Assembly: GCA_964638815.1 (NCBI GenBank)
Contig: CAZXBB010000370.1
Span: 1 to 5,534, forward strand
Direction of reading: 5' to 3'
DNA length: 5,534 bases
Source of the DNA: CAZXBB01 sp964638815
Lineage (GTDB): Bacteria > Planctomycetota > Phycisphaerae > Phycisphaerales > SM1A02
Shown here: positions 5,399 through 5,534 of the stretch, piece after piece
Layout: every line of letters starts with the position of its first letter
Numbering within the stretch: the stretch's first letter is position 1
Notes under the pieces: model-generated
What the model saw: the letters and a program-made list of their open reading frames with translations, nothing else
What the model was told of the DNA's origin: nothing
Databases searched by the model: none
Translations under genes and position numbers: made by a program

Positions 5399-5459
5399 AC
5401 ACCGTCGTTCCATGGGCACACCACCTGGCCCCGTCAGAGCACGGGACCGGGGCACACAC
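5399..5459 (-). repeat. hairpin element, copy C of a 61-bp tandem repeat
   Basis: Second tandem unit. It differs from copy B at 5 of the first 59 positions, all transitions. Two of the five changes are paired: the stem becomes GGTCCCGT/ACGGGGCC, a T-A pair replaced by C-G, with the loop GCTCTG unchanged. It starts 8 nt past the stop of the minus-strand gene at 5465 and reads in that gene's direction. Confidence 0.85.
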
Positions 5460-5464
5460 CTGCT

Positions 5465-5534
5465 TCAACCCCCGAGCACCCAGCGAATCATCAGCACGGT
5501 CGCCATGACCGACGTCGCGAAGACGGCCGCCCAG
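5465..5534 (-). CDS. partial hypothetical membrane protein (C-terminus)
   Basis: The minus strand from the right edge encodes 22 codons ending in TGA at 5467-5465. The peptide, WAAVFATSVM then ATVLMIRWVLGG, is a hydrophobic stretch of transmembrane length with a single arginine, ending in a short polar-free tail, as in the last helix of an integral membrane protein. Family cannot be named from this fragment. It converges on arcC, and its 3' flank holds copies C and B of the hairpin element. The alternative plus-strand start at 5504 (MTDVAKTAAQ) has no ribosome site and is less convincing. Confidence 0.4.
   Translation of the reverse strand, partial: WAAVFATSVMATVLMIRWVLGG

Noticed and set aside
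5276..5459. CRISPR array
   Set aside because: Only three copies, one inverted, with no unique spacers between the adjacent two; the tandem units abut directly.
5504..5534. Plus-strand start MTDVAKTAAQ running off the right edge
   Set aside because: No ribosome site or promoter, and the opposite strand reads as the terminal helix of a membrane protein with a stop at a sensible distance from the repeats.

Overview
High-GC bacterial DNA (roughly 70% G+C by eye) in a compact chromosomal setting. A relic of a C-terminal dockerin-like motif (GDANGDGTVDFGD...AWG), of the kind common on exported proteins of Planctomycetota and especially Phycisphaerae, suggests that phylum. This rests on motif recognition only. 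The window reads as housekeeping amino-acid and nucleotide metabolism, not a phage, island or defence locus.

Layout: (1) 1-142, minus strand: 5' part of a gene with a GTG start that runs off the left edge, possibly nuclease-like. (2) 282-1391, plus: an aspartate carbamoyltransferase (pyrB) with a longer N-terminus than usual and an altered STRTF motif. (3) 1391-1516: dockerin-like relic out of frame with pyrB, then a strong two-part hairpin (1522-1574) between converging genes. (4) Minus-strand pair rocD (4026-2722) then argF (2561-1614), separated by 160 bp holding three perfect 11-bp tandem repeats. RocD carries a pentapeptide-repeat N-terminal extension encoded by a 15-bp minisatellite. 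(5) 4027-4271: divergent control region with a CATAAT -10 that would give a leaderless arcC mRNA, a perfect palindrome, and a possible rocD promoter. (6) 4272-5240, plus: carbamate kinase (arcC). (7) 5276-5459: three copies of a hairpin element; paired substitutions preserve the stem. (8) 5465-5534, minus: last 22 codons of a probable membrane protein.

How the genes fit together: PyrB and ArgF consume carbamoyl phosphate, and carbamate kinase interconverts it with carbamate and ATP. Ornithine is shared by ArgF (to citrulline) and RocD (to glutamate semialdehyde). The cluster therefore sits at the carbamoyl-phosphate/ornithine node. Whether net flow is catabolic (citrulline to ornithine, ATP and glutamate) or anabolic cannot be settled here. 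The OTC sequence resembles the anabolic ArgF type, and no arginine deiminase or carbamoyl-phosphate synthetase is in view. The least ordinary feature is the 3'-UTR hairpin family after arcC.
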